The notes beneath the pieces are model-generated. The model was not told where the DNA came from, did not search any database, and saw only the letters and a program-made list of their open reading frames with translations. DNA of 64,000 bases from Rhodanobacter spathiphylli B39 (GTDB lineage: Bacteria > Pseudomonadota > Gammaproteobacteria > Xanthomonadales > Rhodanobacteraceae): positions 620,001 through 684,000 of the forward strand of contig NZ_AJXT01000004.1 of the NCBI RefSeq assembly GCF_000264295.1, written 5' to 3'. Position 1 is the stretch's first letter, and the number at the start of each line of letters is the position of its first letter. The position numbers were made by a program, and so were the translations under genes. Of this stretch, positions 36,141 through 45,947 are shown piece by piece.

Positions 36141-37049
36141 CTAGCCCGGGCTGGCCGGGCAGCGGGCCATGTGCAGCAGCACGCCGGCCAGGCTCTTCAG
36201 GTCCTGCGCGTTGTGTGCCGCCACCCGCCGCAGGTTCCGGGCAGGGCCGCCGCGCAGGTAGGTGAGCCAGGCTGCCGGCGCCTCGGCGCCGGGCAGGTCG
36301 TCCTCGCGCACCACACCCAGCAGCTGGCGTTCGGCCGTGGCCAGGCGGCAGTCGGGCCACTGCCGCTTCCAGTGCCGTCGCACCGGATGCAGCAGATCCA
36401 GGTGAGCCAGGCCGGCCAGCGGATTGGGCAGGCGCGCCAGGCGATAGCGGGTCGCCAGCAGGGGTGCGTCGTAACACTTGCCGTTGTAGCTGACGAGCAC
36501 GGTGTCACCGCTCAGCCACTCGGCGAACGTGCGCAGCATCGCCGTCTCGGCAGCCATCGTGGTGAGGGTGAGCTGGCGGATGCGGAAGCGGCCGTCGAGC
36601 CAGTCCGCGGCGCCGATCATGAAGGCGCGGGTGCCGGTACCGCCGGCCAGGCCGGTGGTTTCGGTATCGAAGTGCAGCAGGCGGTAGTGATGGACCGGCG
36701 CCATCCGGGCGAAGCCGGTTTCGACGACCGCCGGCGGATCGAGCCAGTCGACCAGGGCTTCGGTGTAGCGCAGGCCCGGCGCGATCTCGATGCCGGGCAC
36801 CTCGCGGTCGCCGGACGAGATCGTGGCGGGGCCGCGCCTCATTTGCGCGTGACGCTGCAGCAGACGGCGTAGCTCGGGCGAGATCGCGCGATCGGTTGTC
36901 GCAATGCCTGCAGAAGGCGGACGTTGCGCGACGGGCGCGGAAGCTACGGAACCCGTCAGGCCGGCTGGCAAGTCCAGGTTCGGCGCACGGCTACCGACCT
37001 TGCCGGCCTCCGCCCGCAGCTTGCGCATCCGCGCGGCCAGCGCGCTCAC
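36141..37049 (-). CDS. RNase H-like exonuclease (MrfB/YprB-like)
   Basis: A 302-residue protein whose centre is a YprB-type RNase H-like 3'-5' exonuclease domain: FDTETTGLAGGTGTRAF with Asp128 and Glu130, then VSYNGKCYDAPLLATRYRL and the DLLHPVRRHWK segment. The GTG start overlaps the stop of the helicase gene (GTGA, 37046-37049). In Bacillus subtilis the paired YprA helicase and YprB nuclease (MrfA, MrfB) repair mitomycin adducts independently of UvrABC; the same gene pair here suggests a similar job. The N-terminal 85 residues are low in motifs. Confidence 0.87.
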   Translation of the reverse strand: MSALAARMRKLRAEAGKVGSRAPNLDLPAGLTGSVASAPVAQRPPSAGIATTDRAISPELRRLLQRHAQMRRGPATISSGDREVPGIEIAPGLRYTEALVDWLDPPAVVETGFARMAPVHHYRLLHFDTETTGLAGGTGTRAFMIGAADWLDGRFRIRQLTLTTMAAETAMLRTFAEWLSGDTVLVSYNGKCYDAPLLATRYRLARLPNPLAGLAHLDLLHPVRRHWKRQWPDCRLATAERQLLGVVREDDLPGAEAPAAWLTYLRGGPARNLRRVAAHNAQDLKSLAGVLLHMARCPASPG

Positions 37050-39454
37050 AGTGCCACCAGCAAGGCCAGCACGCGCAGCGCCAGTGCCTTCGGCGTGCTG
37101 GCTGCCGCTTCGTCCGCGGCCAGCACCGGGCCGACACAGGCCGGGCAGCCGGCGCGGCAGTCGCAGCGTTCGATCAGGCTGATCGATTGCGCTACCAGAT
37201 CCTCGCGACGCTGGAACAGCGGCTCGCTCTGGCCGATGCCGCCGGGGAAGGCGTCGTACAGGTAGACGGTGGGCGTGAACGGCGCACCTGGTGCCGGCGT
37301 GGCGGGTTGGCCGTCATTGCCGCGGATCTGGCCGCGGCCGCTGAAATCGGCGCTGACGAACCACGCACCATCGCCCGAGCCCACGGATTTCTGCAGGTCG
37401 CGCGCCTCGGCCATCACCGCCACGGTGGCCACGATGTGCAGCGCGTAAGCCGCGCCGAGGAAACCGTCCAGCGCCTGCTGGCGCTGTTCGAACGCGGCAT
37501 CCAGCACCGCCTGCGGCAACTGCCACCACACCGCGGTGGTATGCAGTTCCTGATCGGGCAGGGTGACCGGGCCGTAGCCGATGTTCTCGTGCGAGTAGAA
37601 GCGGATCTTCTTGTAGCCGGGCACGCGGCGCACCACGTGCACCTCACCGTGGTGGGCCTGGCCGCAGCCGGCGTGCGAACTGTCGAAGCAGTCCAGCACT
37701 TTCAACCTGGTGTAGTCGATGGCGTCGGTGTAGTAGTCGACCTGGGTGCGGGTGACATAGGCCTTGCGGCCTTCCCAGTCCAGCTTCTCGACCTGGTAGG
37801 GCAGCGACTGGATCATGTGGATGGCGCCCTCGTACAGCGTCACCGCGGCGGCGGAGTAGTCGACCTCGGCAATGATGGTCTGGCGACCGTCGGTGCGATC
37901 GACCACCACGAAATTGCCGTCGGCGACCGAGCGCAGCGATACCGCGATGGCCGGGTAGCTGTCGGCAATCCATTCCCGGCGGTCGCCCTCGCGGTGCAGC
38001 ACGCCTTCTTCACCCAGCAGGTCGAGCCAGGGGGTCGCCACTTCGGTGCCGAACATCTCGTCACCGATGAACGGCAGTTCGAACGCGGCGCAGCGGATGT
38101 GGTCAAGCAGGATCAGCGGCTGATCGGGCTGGATGCGCGCGTGCTCGGGCGTGGCGTCCTGGAAGAACTCCGGATGCCGCACCAGGTACTGGTCCAGCGG
38201 GTCGGAGCTGGCCACCAGCACGCCCAGGGCCGACTGCTGGCGCCGCCCGGCGCGGCCGAAGCGCTGCCAGGTGGCGGCGACCGATCCGGGGTAGCCGTTC
38301 AGCACCACCACGTCGAGGCTGCCAATATCCACGCCGAGCTCCAGCGCGGACGTGCTCACGATGCCGTCGATGCTGCCCGCACGCATCTCGCGCTCGGCGG
38401 CGCGGCGCTCCTTCGGCAGGTAGCCGCCGCGATAGGCGCGGATACGCGGCGGCTTGCGCGGGTCGTGGTCGAACACGTCCTTGAGGTATCTGGTAAGCAC
38501 CTCGACCATGCTGCGCGACTGGGCGAATACCAGGGTCTTCAAGCCCGACTTGATCGCCAGCCTGGCGATGCGGTTGGTCTGCGAGCGCGCCGAGGCGCGC
38601 AGGCCCAGATCGGGATTGATCACCGGCGGGTTCCACAGCAGCACGTGCTGGTCGCCGGTGGGCGCGCCGCTTTCGGTGATCGCGGTGACCGCGTCCTCGA
38701 TCAGCGCCTCGGCGTGCTCCTGCGGGTTGCCGATGGTGGCCGAGCACAGGATGAACTGGGGAGTGACACCGTAGAACGCGCAGACGCGTTTCAACCGTCG
38801 GATCACATTGGCTACATGCGAGCCGAACACCCCGCGATAGGTATGCACCTCATCGATCACCACGTAGCGGAGGTTCTCGAAGAACTGCGCCCACTTGGTG
38901 TGATGGGGCAGGATCGCCTGGTGCAGCATGTCCGGGTTGCTGACCACGATGTCGCCATGCAGGCGGATCGCCTGCCGCGCATCGCCGGGCGTATCGCCAT
39001 CGAAGGTGAACGCCTTCACGCCCAGCTCGCCAGCCTTGTTCAACTCCAGCAGCTCGGCCACCTGGTCCTGCGCCAGCGCCTTGGTCGGGAACAGGTACAG
39101 CGCCTTGGCCTTGTCCTGCATCGCCGCGCTGATCACCGGCAGCGTGTAGCACAGCGACTTGCCCGAGGCGGTGGGTGTGACGATGGCCACGTGCGCGCCC
39201 GATTGCGTGGCCGTCCACGCCTCGGCCTGATGGCTGTAAAGCTGCTCGATGCCCCGCGTGTGCAGGGCTTGCGCCAGTGCCGGCGGAAGATCCGCGGGCA
39301 AGGGCGCGAAGCTGCCCTCGCGAGCGGGCACCACGAAGGCGCCGGTGATCCGCGCCGCGTAGCGCTTCGACAAGCGCTGGGCCAGCGTGCGGCCATCGCC
39401 GGGATCGCGCAGGACGAGGTCATCGGTGGCGTAGCGGTCGGGCAGTGCATTCAT
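37046..39454 (-). CDS. DEAD/DEAH-box DNA helicase (MrfA/YprA-like)
   Basis: Superfamily 2 ATP-dependent helicase of 802 residues. Walker A TPTASGKS is at 93-100, DEVH at 201-204, LCSATIGNP (motif III) follows, and QRFGRAGRR is motif VI. The C-terminus carries a DUF1998-like zinc site with Cys764, Cys766, Cys770 and Cys773 (CDCRAGCPAC), as in MrfA. It overlaps the exonuclease gene by 4 bp and is transcribed first. The known B. subtilis MrfAB pathway deals with interstrand crosslinks and monoadducts; transfer of that role to this organism is inference from motifs and gene pairing. Confidence 0.9.
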   Translation of the reverse strand: MNALPDRYATDDLVLRDPGDGRTLAQRLSKRYAARITGAFVVPAREGSFAPLPADLPPALAQALHTRGIEQLYSHQAEAWTATQSGAHVAIVTPTASGKSLCYTLPVISAAMQDKAKALYLFPTKALAQDQVAELLELNKAGELGVKAFTFDGDTPGDARQAIRLHGDIVVSNPDMLHQAILPHHTKWAQFFENLRYVVIDEVHTYRGVFGSHVANVIRRLKRVCAFYGVTPQFILCSATIGNPQEHAEALIEDAVTAITESGAPTGDQHVLLWNPPVINPDLGLRASARSQTNRIARLAIKSGLKTLVFAQSRSMVEVLTRYLKDVFDHDPRKPPRIRAYRGGYLPKERRAAEREMRAGSIDGIVSTSALELGVDIGSLDVVVLNGYPGSVAATWQRFGRAGRRQQSALGVLVASSDPLDQYLVRHPEFFQDATPEHARIQPDQPLILLDHIRCAAFELPFIGDEMFGTEVATPWLDLLGEEGVLHREGDRREWIADSYPAIAVSLRSVADGNFVVVDRTDGRQTIIAEVDYSAAAVTLYEGAIHMIQSLPYQVEKLDWEGRKAYVTRTQVDYYTDAIDYTRLKVLDCFDSSHAGCGQAHHGEVHVVRRVPGYKKIRFYSHENIGYGPVTLPDQELHTTAVWWQLPQAVLDAAFEQRQQALDGFLGAAYALHIVATVAVMAEARDLQKSVGSGDGAWFVSADFSGRGQIRGNDGQPATPAPGAPFTPTVYLYDAFPGGIGQSEPLFQRREDLVAQSISLIERCDCRAGCPACVGPVLAADEAAASTPKALALRVLALLVAL

Positions 39455-39624
39455 GGTCGGACATCCGCAAAAGGTCTTCGCGGATTAGGCCGGTGCGTTG
39501 TCTCACTGCATGAGATGAAGCCATTCGTCTGCCGCCATGGCCGGCGAGCAGGCAGTGTATCGCTTGGGTCTGCTCAGATCCCCGGGCAACGATGCCACCA
39601 CCAAGCGTAGGCTCGCCATCGGAC

Positions 39625-42093
39625 TCAGCCCGGCAGGATGTCCCGGATCCTGCGCCGCAACGCGTCCAGCGAAAACGGCTTGGTCAGCACGTGCATGTCC
39701 GGCTCGAGGTTGCCGTTGCCGACGATGGAATTTTCGGCGTAGCCGGTCATGAACAGGATCTTCAGTTGCGGGCGGGTGCTGCGTGCGGTGTCGGCCATCT
39801 GGCGACCGTTCATGGCGCCGGGCAGGCCCACGTCGGTGATCAGCAGGTCGATCGTCGTGCCGGTCTGCAGGATGCGCAGGCCGGCGCTGCCGTCGCCGGC
39901 CTGCAGGACGGTGTAGCCGGCGTCGGCCAGGACTTCGCAGACCAGTTCGCGGATCGAGGGTTCGTCCTCGACCACCAGCACGGTGTCGCTTTGCGGCGCC
40001 GCTTCGGCCAGGCGCGCCGGCTGCGTGGTTTCGGGGTCGACGGCGGCCTCGTGATGGCGGGGCAGGTAGATGCACAGGGTGGAGCCGATGCCCGGTTCGG
40101 AATGAATGCGCACCTGTCCGCCGGACTGCCGGGCGAAGCCGTAGACCATCGACAGGCCCAGGCCGGTACCCTGGCCGATCGCCTTGGTGGTGAAGAACGG
40201 GTCGAAGGCGCGGGCGATGATCTCGGGGGTCATGCCGCTGCCATTGTCGGTGACGCTGAGCGAGACGTACTGGCCCGCGTCGAGCTCGCAGGCCGTCGCC
40301 GCGCTCTCGTCCAGCGAGCGGTTGGCCGTCTCGATGGTGAGGCAGCCGCCGTCCGGCATCGCGTCGCGCGCGTTGATGCACAGGTTGAGCAGGGCGCTTT
40401 CCAGCTGCGGCGGATCGACCAGGCTGGGCCACAGGCCGTCGGCGCCGACCACTTCCAGCTGGATTGCCGGGCCGATGGTGCGGCGGATCAGCTCTTCCAT
40501 GCCGGCCACCAGCCGGTTGACGTCGGTGGAGCGCGGATCGAGGGTCTGCTGGCGGGAAAAGGCCAGCAGTCGCTGGGTCAGCGAGGCAGCACGGCGCACC
40601 GCCGTTTCGCTGAGGGCCAGGTAGCGCGGCACGTCCTCGATCCTGCCCTGGTCAAGCTTTGCCCGCGCCGCTTCCATCGCACCCATGATGCCGCCGAGCA
40701 GGTTGTTGAAGTCGTGCGCCAGGCCGCCGGTGAGCTTGCCCACGGCTTCCATCTTCTGCGACTGGCGCAAGGCGGCCTCGGTGCGCGCCAGCGATTCGGC
40801 GGCTTCCTTGTCGGCCGTGATGTCGCGCGCGCTGCAGTAGATCCTGTCGTCCTCGGGAATGGCCACCCACGACAGCCAGCGGTAGCCGCCATCGGCGTGG
40901 CGGTAGCGATTCTCGAAGCACAGCGCCGGTTCGCCCAGCTCGATGGCGCGGGCGAACGCCAGCCGGTTGCGGGCCAGGTCGTCGGGATGCAGGAAGTCGA
41001 AGAACGGGGTGCGCGCGATGGTCTCCTCCGGCCAACCCAGCACCGATTGCCAGGCCGGGTTGGACTGCTCGAAGATGCCCTCGGCATTGAGCACGCCCAT
41101 GAGGTCGGTGCTCAGCTGCCAGGTGCGTGCGCGACCGTGCATGCGTCGGGCCACCTGCAGTTCCAGGTCGGCATTGAGCGCACGCAGGCGTGCCTCGCTG
41201 GAACGCAGCGCGTTTTCCGCCAGCGCGCGTTCGGTGACGTCGGTGCCTTCGACGAAGATGCCGGTGACTTCGCCCAGCGCATTCCTGATCGGCTGGTAGA
41301 CGAAGTCCAGGTAGCGCTGGCTGATCGGTGCACCCGGCGCCGGCTGCATCGCGAACGGCGTCGCCATCGCCACGTAGGGCTCGCCACTGTCGTAGACCGT
41401 ATCGAGCAAGTCGACAAAGCCCTGGGCGGCTGCGTCGGGCAGGGCCTCGGCCACCGAACGGCCGAGCACGTTGCGCTCGCCGATCAGGCGGACGTAGCTC
41501 GGGTTGGTCAGCTCGAAAATGTGCTGGGGCCCGCGCAGCAGGGCCATGAACGACGGCGCCTGCTCGAACAGCTCGGCCAAGCGCTGGCGCTCCTCCACTG
41601 CTCGGCGGGACACCAGTACCTGTTCGGTGGTCTCGGTGCACACCACCAGCACGCCGCCCACGCCGCCGGGTGCGGACTCGTCGTCGATGGGGCTGTAGCT
41701 GTAGGTCCAGTAGGTGTCCTCGTCGCGACCGTTCCGCTGCAGGACCAGATGCTGGTTCTCGTGCCAGGTGGCGCTGCCGCCGGCCATCACCTGGCGGACC
41801 TGGCCGCCGATGTCCGCCCAGATCTCCGGCCACACCTGGCGGCCGGGCAGGCCGAGCGAGCAGGGATGGCGCTCGACGGTGAGCGTCTGCGCATAGGCGT
41901 CGTTGTAGAACCAGATCGCCTCGCTGCCCCAGAACATGCCCATCTGATGGCGCGAATTGAGCATCAGCCGGATGGCCGTGCGCAGCGCCTGGGGCCACAG
42001 TTCCGGCTTGCCCAGTGGATGCGATGCCCAGTCGTGGGCACGCATCAACGCGCCCATTTCGTCGCCGCCCGCCAGAAATGAAGCATCCGCCAT
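39625..42093 (-). CDS. PAS-containing hybrid histidine kinase with receiver domain
   Basis: Soluble hybrid sensor kinase of 822 residues without membrane helices. Three PAS/PAC-like units come first (about 20-160, 165-310 and 330-440, the last with [23 protein letters not shown]). The HisKA domain has phospho-acceptor His460 in [13 protein letters not shown]. The ATPase domain has [16 protein letters not shown] and [13 protein letters not shown]-terminal receiver follows with phospho-acceptor Asp754 in [10 protein letters not shown] and Lys in LTKPFSL. The ligand sensed by the PAS units is unknown. No partner regulator is adjacent. A run of 15-bp tandem repeats lies upstream at 42198-42272. 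Confidence 0.92.
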   Translation of the reverse strand: MADASFLAGGDEMGALMRAHDWASHPLGKPELWPQALRTAIRLMLNSRHQMGMFWGSEAIWFYNDAYAQTLTVERHPCSLGLPGRQVWPEIWADIGGQVRQVMAGGSATWHENQHLVLQRNGRDEDTYWTYSYSPIDDESAPGGVGGVLVVCTETTEQVLVSRRAVEERQRLAELFEQAPSFMALLRGPQHIFELTNPSYVRLIGERNVLGRSVAEALPDAAAQGFVDLLDTVYDSGEPYVAMATPFAMQPAPGAPISQRYLDFVYQPIRNALGEVTGIFVEGTDVTERALAENALRSSEARLRALNADLELQVARRMHGRARTWQLSTDLMGVLNAEGIFEQSNPAWQSVLGWPEETIARTPFFDFLHPDDLARNRLAFARAIELGEPALCFENRYRHADGGYRWLSWVAIPEDDRIYCSARDITADKEAAESLARTEAALRQSQKMEAVGKLTGGLAHDFNNLLGGIMGAMEAARAKLDQGRIEDVPRYLALSETAVRRAASLTQRLLAFSRQQTLDPRSTDVNRLVAGMEELIRRTIGPAIQLEVVGADGLWPSLVDPPQLESALLNLCINARDAMPDGGCLTIETANRSLDESAATACELDAGQYVSLSVTDNGSGMTPEIIARAFDPFFTTKAIGQGTGLGLSMVYGFARQSGGQVRIHSEPGIGSTLCIYLPRHHEAAVDPETTQPARLAEAAPQSDTVLVVEDEPSIRELVCEVLADAGYTVLQAGDGSAGLRILQTGTTIDLLITDVGLPGAMNGRQMADTARSTRPQLKILFMTGYAENSIVGNGNLEPDMHVLTKPFSLDALRRRIRDILPG

Positions 42094-42197
42094 GAAATCA
42101 GGCCACCGGGGTCAGAGAAGCTGCTGCAGGTTGCAACCGTTGCGGCAGGCTACCATCGCGGCGCCAGGGCCGTGAACGCCCTGGGGCAGATCTCTCG

Positions 42198-42272
42198 CTG
42201 ATGAGTCCGAGGCTGACGAATCCGAGGCTGACGAATCCGGGGCTGACGAATCCGGGGCTGGCGGATTCTCGA
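42198..42272. repeat. Tandem array of five 15-bp units
   Basis: Five head-to-tail 15-bp units beginning at 42198, 42213, 42228, 42243 and 42258, with consensus CTGACGAATCCGRGG. Units 2 to 4 differ from each other at one position at most; the outer two are more diverged. The array lies between the histidine kinase start (42093) and the terminator of the PepSY gene. Copy number could vary between strains. Confidence 0.85.
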
Positions 42273-42280
42273 CGACAGGA

Positions 42281-42307
42281 GAAAACCGGCGCGTCGTGAC
42301 GCGCCGG
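42281..42307 (-). terminator. Rho-independent terminator of the PepSY gene
   Basis: A perfect 10-bp stem (CCGGCGCGTC and complement, 42286-42307) followed on the minus strand by TTTTC. It lies 26 bp after the stop of the gene at 42334. Confidence 0.75.
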
Positions 42308-42333
42308 AACCGGGCGGACTCGGTGCCCAGGTG

Positions 42334-42837
42334 TCAGTCGCGCGATTTGGCCACCACGCTGCCGTCGTCCGGATCGACCAGCAGGTCGACATCGTGGCCG
42401 TGCGAGGTTTCCGCGTCGGCACTCCACAGGCCGTGCTCGTACTCCACGTCGTGGATCTTCTGGTAGCCGGCGGCAGACAGCTTGGCGCTGACTTCGTCCT
42501 TGTCCAGCTTGGAGGGCGCGTCATCGACATAGACCTTGCCGTTGACCGGCCCCACGGCCAGTTTCACCCACTGCTTGTTGCCGCCGCGGGCCTTGCCGTG
42601 CCACACGCCGTCCTTGAATTTCAGGCCCTTCACTTCCTTGTAGCCGGCGTCGGCGATCGCGGTCTTGATCGCGTCCTCGCTCAACGCCCCGCTGGGCGGT
42701 TGCGTGGTCCAGGTGGAAACCGTGGTGGTGGTCTGCGTGGTCGTGGTTGCCGACTGGCTGGTGGCCGGCATGTTCTGCGCGAGGGCCGCACCGCAAACCG
42801 ACAGGCCAATCAACACGGGAAGCAGGCGCTTGATCAT
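42334..42837 (-). CDS. Secreted protein with two PepSY-like domains
   Basis: A 167-residue periplasmic protein. The signal peptide ends at AALA-QN (residue 20). A Thr/Gln-rich linker (about 21-50) is followed by two tandem units of about 55 residues. Unit 1 contains AIKTAIADAGYKEVKGLKF and unit 2 contains VSAKLSAAGYQKIHDVEY; both end in a V-x-x-x-x-G-x-V strand. This is the PepSY pattern (YpeB/PepSY inhibitory or binding domains). Function is unknown; family members often modulate proteases or bind surface polymers. It has its own terminator and lies upstream, on the same strand, of the histidine kinase. Confidence 0.8.
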   Translation of the reverse strand: MIKRLLPVLIGLSVCGAALAQNMPATSQSATTTTQTTTTVSTWTTQPPSGALSEDAIKTAIADAGYKEVKGLKFKDGVWHGKARGGNKQWVKLAVGPVNGKVYVDDAPSKLDKDEVSAKLSAAGYQKIHDVEYEHGLWSADAETSHGHDVDLLVDPDDGSVVAKSRD

Positions 42838-43043
42838 GGTGAACTCCTTGGGGCTGGTGAGTACGAGCAGTGTCGTCGGCGCACTGGGCGAAGGTTCGCG
42901 ACGTGCATGTCGGGCGCCGATTCGCCGGCCGACTCGACGCGCACGATGGAAGCACCGTGGTCAGGACGGCGGCGTGAAAAGCGACGTGATTTCCGGGTGA
43001 ACGCGGGTCGCGGTTCACTTGGAGGTCATCCCTCGTGCAGCAC

Positions 43044-43084
43044 GGCCCGATGCGCCATGACCGACGGTCATGGCGCATCGGGCC
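43044..43084 (-). terminator. Long perfect hairpin after the catalase gene
   Basis: A 19-bp perfect stem (43044-43062 and 43066-43084) with a 3-base loop GAC, starting 9 bp after the catalase stop at 43093. No T-run follows on the minus strand, so it may stabilise the mRNA end as much as terminate. Confidence 0.6.
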
Positions 43085-43092
43085 TCCTCGGC

Positions 43093-44589
43093 TCAGCCTT
43101 CGCCCATGCCCTCGGCCGGTTCCGCAGCGCTGCCGGCGCGCACCTTGGCCTCGATTTGCTGGCCGACCTTCGCGTCAACGTTTTTCCAGTACGCAAAGGC
43201 GCGCTCCAGTACCGGGCTGCGCACGCCGCCGAGCAGGCTGCCGGCGACCTGGTCGACGAATTGTGCGCGCTGGGCGTCGTTCCACACCTCGCGCACCAGG
43301 GTGCCGGCCTGGCCGAAGTCGTCGTCCTCGGCGTGCAGGGTATACGCGCTGCGCACCATCTCGCCGTCGGCTTCCCAGCCGTTCTCGACCGGGCCGGTGT
43401 CGTCCGACCACGGGCGACCGCCGCTGTTGGGTGCATGCACCGGCGCGTTGCCGCTGTGGTGGTAGGCCATCTGGCCATCGAACATGTACGTGTTCACCGG
43501 CACCTTGGGCTGGTTCACCGGCAGCTGGTGGAAGTTGGTGCCGATGCGGTTGCGCTGCGCGTCGGCGTAGGCGAAGGCGCGGCCCAGCAGCATCTTGTCC
43601 GGCGACAGGCCGATGCCCGGCACCGTATTGCCCGGCGAGAACGCCGCCTGCTCGATCTGCGCGAAGAAGTTTTCCGGGTTACGGTTCAAGGTCATCGTGC
43701 CGACCCTGATCAGCGGGTAATCCCTGTGCGACCAGACCTTGGTCAGGTCGAACGGATTGAAGCGGTAATTCTTCGCCTCCGCATACGGCATCACCTGCAC
43801 CGACAGATCCCACACCGGGAATTCGCCGCGCCTGATCGCGTTGAACAGGTCGGCGCGGTGGAAGTCGGCGTTCTCGCCGGCCATCGCGGCCGCCTCGGCG
43901 TTGTTGAAGAAGGCCATGCCCTGGCGGGTGTGGAAGTGGTACTTCACCCAGAACTTCTCGCCCTTGGCATTGATCCACATGTAGGTGTGCGAGCCGTAGC
44001 CGTTCATGTGCCGCCAGGTGCGCGGCAAGCCGCGTTCGCCCATCACGTAGGTGACCTGATGGGCGGTTTCCGGATTGGACGTCCAGAAGTCCCATTGCAT
44101 GTGGTTGTCGCGCAGGCCCGAGTCGGGCAGGCGTTTCTGGCTGCGGATGAAGTGCGGGAACTTCATCGGGTCGCGCAGGAAGAACACTGGCGTGTTGTTG
44201 CCGACCAGGTCGTAGTTGCCTTCGTCGGTGTAGAACTTCAGCGAGAAGCCGCGCACGTCGCGCCAGGTATCCGGGCTGCCCGATTCGCCGGCGACGGTGG
44301 AGAAGCGCGCCAGCATGTCGGTCTTCGCGCCCTTCCGGAACAGTGCCGCTTTCGTATAGGCCGATATGTCTTCGGAGATTTCCAGCACGCCGAACGCGCC
44401 GGCGCCCTTGGCGTGCGGCTGGCGCTCGGGCACCTTCTCGCGGTTGAAGTGCGCCATCTGTTCGAGGAAGTGCACGTCGTGCAGCAGCAGCGGGCCGTTC
44501 GGGCCGATGCTCAGCGAGTTGCGGTCGCTGACGGCTGGGGCACCGGAGCCGGTGGTGGAGGTGCCGGGCTTGTTCGGGTCATGGGACAT
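43093..44589 (-). CDS. Monofunctional haem catalase (small-subunit type)
   Basis: Hydrogen peroxide dismutase of 498 residues from the ATG at 44589, which follows GGAGG; the longer in-frame start has no such site. Distal His59 lies in [13 protein letters not shown]; the NADPH/haem region [22 protein letters not shown], the distal Asn in [16 protein letters not shown] and the haem-ligand Tyr in [14 protein letters not shown] are all intact. Length and sequence fit clade 3 small-subunit catalases (KatA-like). It is divergent to an alcohol dehydrogenase gene across 245 bp, where an OxyR or similar site could lie; I do not see a clear one. Confidence 0.96.
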   Translation of the reverse strand: MSHDPNKPGTSTTGSGAPAVSDRNSLSIGPNGPLLLHDVHFLEQMAHFNREKVPERQPHAKGAGAFGVLEISEDISAYTKAALFRKGAKTDMLARFSTVAGESGSPDTWRDVRGFSLKFYTDEGNYDLVGNNTPVFFLRDPMKFPHFIRSQKRLPDSGLRDNHMQWDFWTSNPETAHQVTYVMGERGLPRTWRHMNGYGSHTYMWINAKGEKFWVKYHFHTRQGMAFFNNAEAAAMAGENADFHRADLFNAIRRGEFPVWDLSVQVMPYAEAKNYRFNPFDLTKVWSHRDYPLIRVGTMTLNRNPENFFAQIEQAAFSPGNTVPGIGLSPDKMLLGRAFAYADAQRNRIGTNFHQLPVNQPKVPVNTYMFDGQMAYHHSGNAPVHAPNSGGRPWSDDTGPVENGWEADGEMVRSAYTLHAEDDDFGQAGTLVREVWNDAQRAQFVDQVAGSLLGGVRSPVLERAFAYWKNVDAKVGQQIEAKVRAGSAAEPAEGMGEG

Positions 44590-44834
44590 GGGGATTGCCT
44601 CCTTGGTTGATGGCCAGCCGGGGTAACCTGATCGAGTCTGCCCCCATGCACCCAAACAAGCCATTCGGTTTTTCCGATCGGGACGATAGGCGGTGTCATC
44701 CCGGTCCGCGACCCGGCACCGGCTTTCACGGCCGCTGGCCGGAAGGATGGAGAAGATGGGCGATCAGGAATATCGTGTAGGGCTGATCGCCTGATCCTGC
44801 TGACTCCACTGATACCCCAACCCAAGGAAATGCC

Positions 44835-45887
44835 ATGACCACCAAAGCCTACGGCGCCCACGCCGCCGACAAGCCGCTGCAGTCCCTGGACATCGAGCGC
44901 CGTGCGCCCGGCCCGCAGGACGTGCAGATCGAGATCGCCTATTGCGGCGTCTGCCACTCCGACCTGCACACCGTACGTTCGGAGTGGGGCGGCACGCTGT
45001 ATCCCTGCGTGCCCGGCCACGAGATCGTCGGCCACGTCAGCGCCGTGGGCCATGAAGTCACCGGCTTCAAGGTCGGCGACACCGTGGGCGTGGGCTGCCT
45101 GGTCGGCAGTTGCCAGCATTGCGCGGCCTGCGACGAGGGGCTGGAGCAGTATTGCGAGAACGGTTTCGTCGGCACCTACAACGGCCCCACGCCGGACGCG
45201 CCGGGACACACCCTGGGCGGCTATTCGCAGCGCATCGTGGTGGACAGGAAGTTCGTGCTGAAGATCCGCCATCCGGAAGAGCAGCTGGCGGCGGTCGCGC
45301 CGCTGCTGTGCGCAGGCATCACCACCTATTCGCCGCTGCGCCACTGGAAGGTCGGCCCCGGCAGCAAGGTCGGCGTGGTCGGCATCGGCGGGCTGGGTCA
45401 CATGGGCGTGAAGCTTGCCCACGCGATGGGTGCGCATGTGGTGGCCTTCACCACCTCGGACGGCAAGCGCCAGGCGGCTTTGGACCTGGGCGCGAACGAG
45501 GTGGTGGTGTCGCGCAACGCCGACGAGATGAAGGCGCACGCCAACAGCTTCGACTTCATCCTCAACACCGTGGCCGCCAGCCATTCGCTGGATGCCTTCA
45601 CCAGCCTGCTCAAGCGCGACGGCACCATGGTGCTGGTCGGCGTGCCGGAGCATCCGCATCCGTCGCCGAATATCGCGAACCTGATCTTCAAGCGCCGCGC
45701 GATCGCCGGTTCGCTGATCGGCGGCATCGCCGAAACCCAGGAGATGCTGGATTTCTGCGCCGACAAGGGCATCGTCTCCGACATCGAGATGATCCGCGCC
45801 CAGCAGATCGACGAGGCCTACGACCGCATGGTCAAGGGCGACGTGAAGTACCGCTTCGTGATCGACAACAGTTCCCTCGCGGGCTGA
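44835..45887 (+). CDS. Zinc-dependent NADP alcohol/aldehyde reductase (YahK/CAD-like)
   Basis: Medium-chain dehydrogenase of 350 residues. Catalytic zinc ligands include Cys40 and His62-Glu63 (GVCHSD, PGHEIVG) with the later Cys in LLCAGITTYSPL. The structural zinc site is Cys93, Cys96, Cys99 and Cys107 (GSCQHCAACDEGLEQYC). The nucleotide fold GIGGLGHMGVKLA follows. The whole resembles YahK and cinnamyl-alcohol dehydrogenase types, which reduce a broad range of aldehydes with NADPH; the true substrate is unknown. AAGGAAATGCC before the ATG is a usable ribosome-binding site. A hairpin repeat lies just after the stop. Confidence 0.94.
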   Translation: MTTKAYGAHAADKPLQSLDIERRAPGPQDVQIEIAYCGVCHSDLHTVRSEWGGTLYPCVPGHEIVGHVSAVGHEVTGFKVGDTVGVGCLVGSCQHCAACDEGLEQYCENGFVGTYNGPTPDAPGHTLGGYSQRIVVDRKFVLKIRHPEEQLAAVAPLLCAGITTYSPLRHWKVGPGSKVGVVGIGGLGHMGVKLAHAMGAHVVAFTTSDGKRQAALDLGANEVVVSRNADEMKAHANSFDFILNTVAASHSLDAFTSLLKRDGTMVLVGVPEHPHPSPNIANLIFKRRAIAGSLIGGIAETQEMLDFCADKGIVSDIEMIRAQQIDEAYDRMVKGDVKYRFVIDNSSLAG

Positions 45888-45900
45888 TCTCGCTTCCGCT

Positions 45901-45938
45901 CCCTCCCCTGCAACGCAGGGGAGGGCTGGGGTGGGGTC
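45901..45938 (+). repeat. GC-rich hairpin repeat, copy 1
   Basis: An 11-bp perfect stem (CCCTCCCCTGC at 45901-45911, complement at 45915-45925, loop AAC) followed by CTGGGGTGGGGTC. Near-copies of hairpin plus GGGG tail occur at 51464-51503 and, inverted, at 51363-51405. It sits between convergent genes and may act as a transcript end. Confidence 0.75.
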
Positions 45939-45947
45939 GCTCCCGGC

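Noticed and set aside
36896-39610. 904-codon open frame antisense to the helicase and exonuclease genes
   Set aside because: The helicase and nuclease show complete catalytic motifs on the other strand; this frame is Arg/His/Gly/Gln-rich without any domain.
39592-42081. 829-codon open frame antisense to the histidine kinase
   Set aside because: Histidine kinase domains with phospho-acceptor residues lie on the minus strand; this frame has biased Gly/Gln/Ala/Arg content.
42198-42272. Possible CRISPR array at the 15-bp repeats
   Set aside because: Units are contiguous without spacers and too short, and no cas genes are present.
42098-42427. Repetitive peptide (SPGFVS-like) from the 15-bp tandem array
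   Set aside because: The frame exists only because the unit is a multiple of three; no start context, and it overlaps the PepSY gene terminator.
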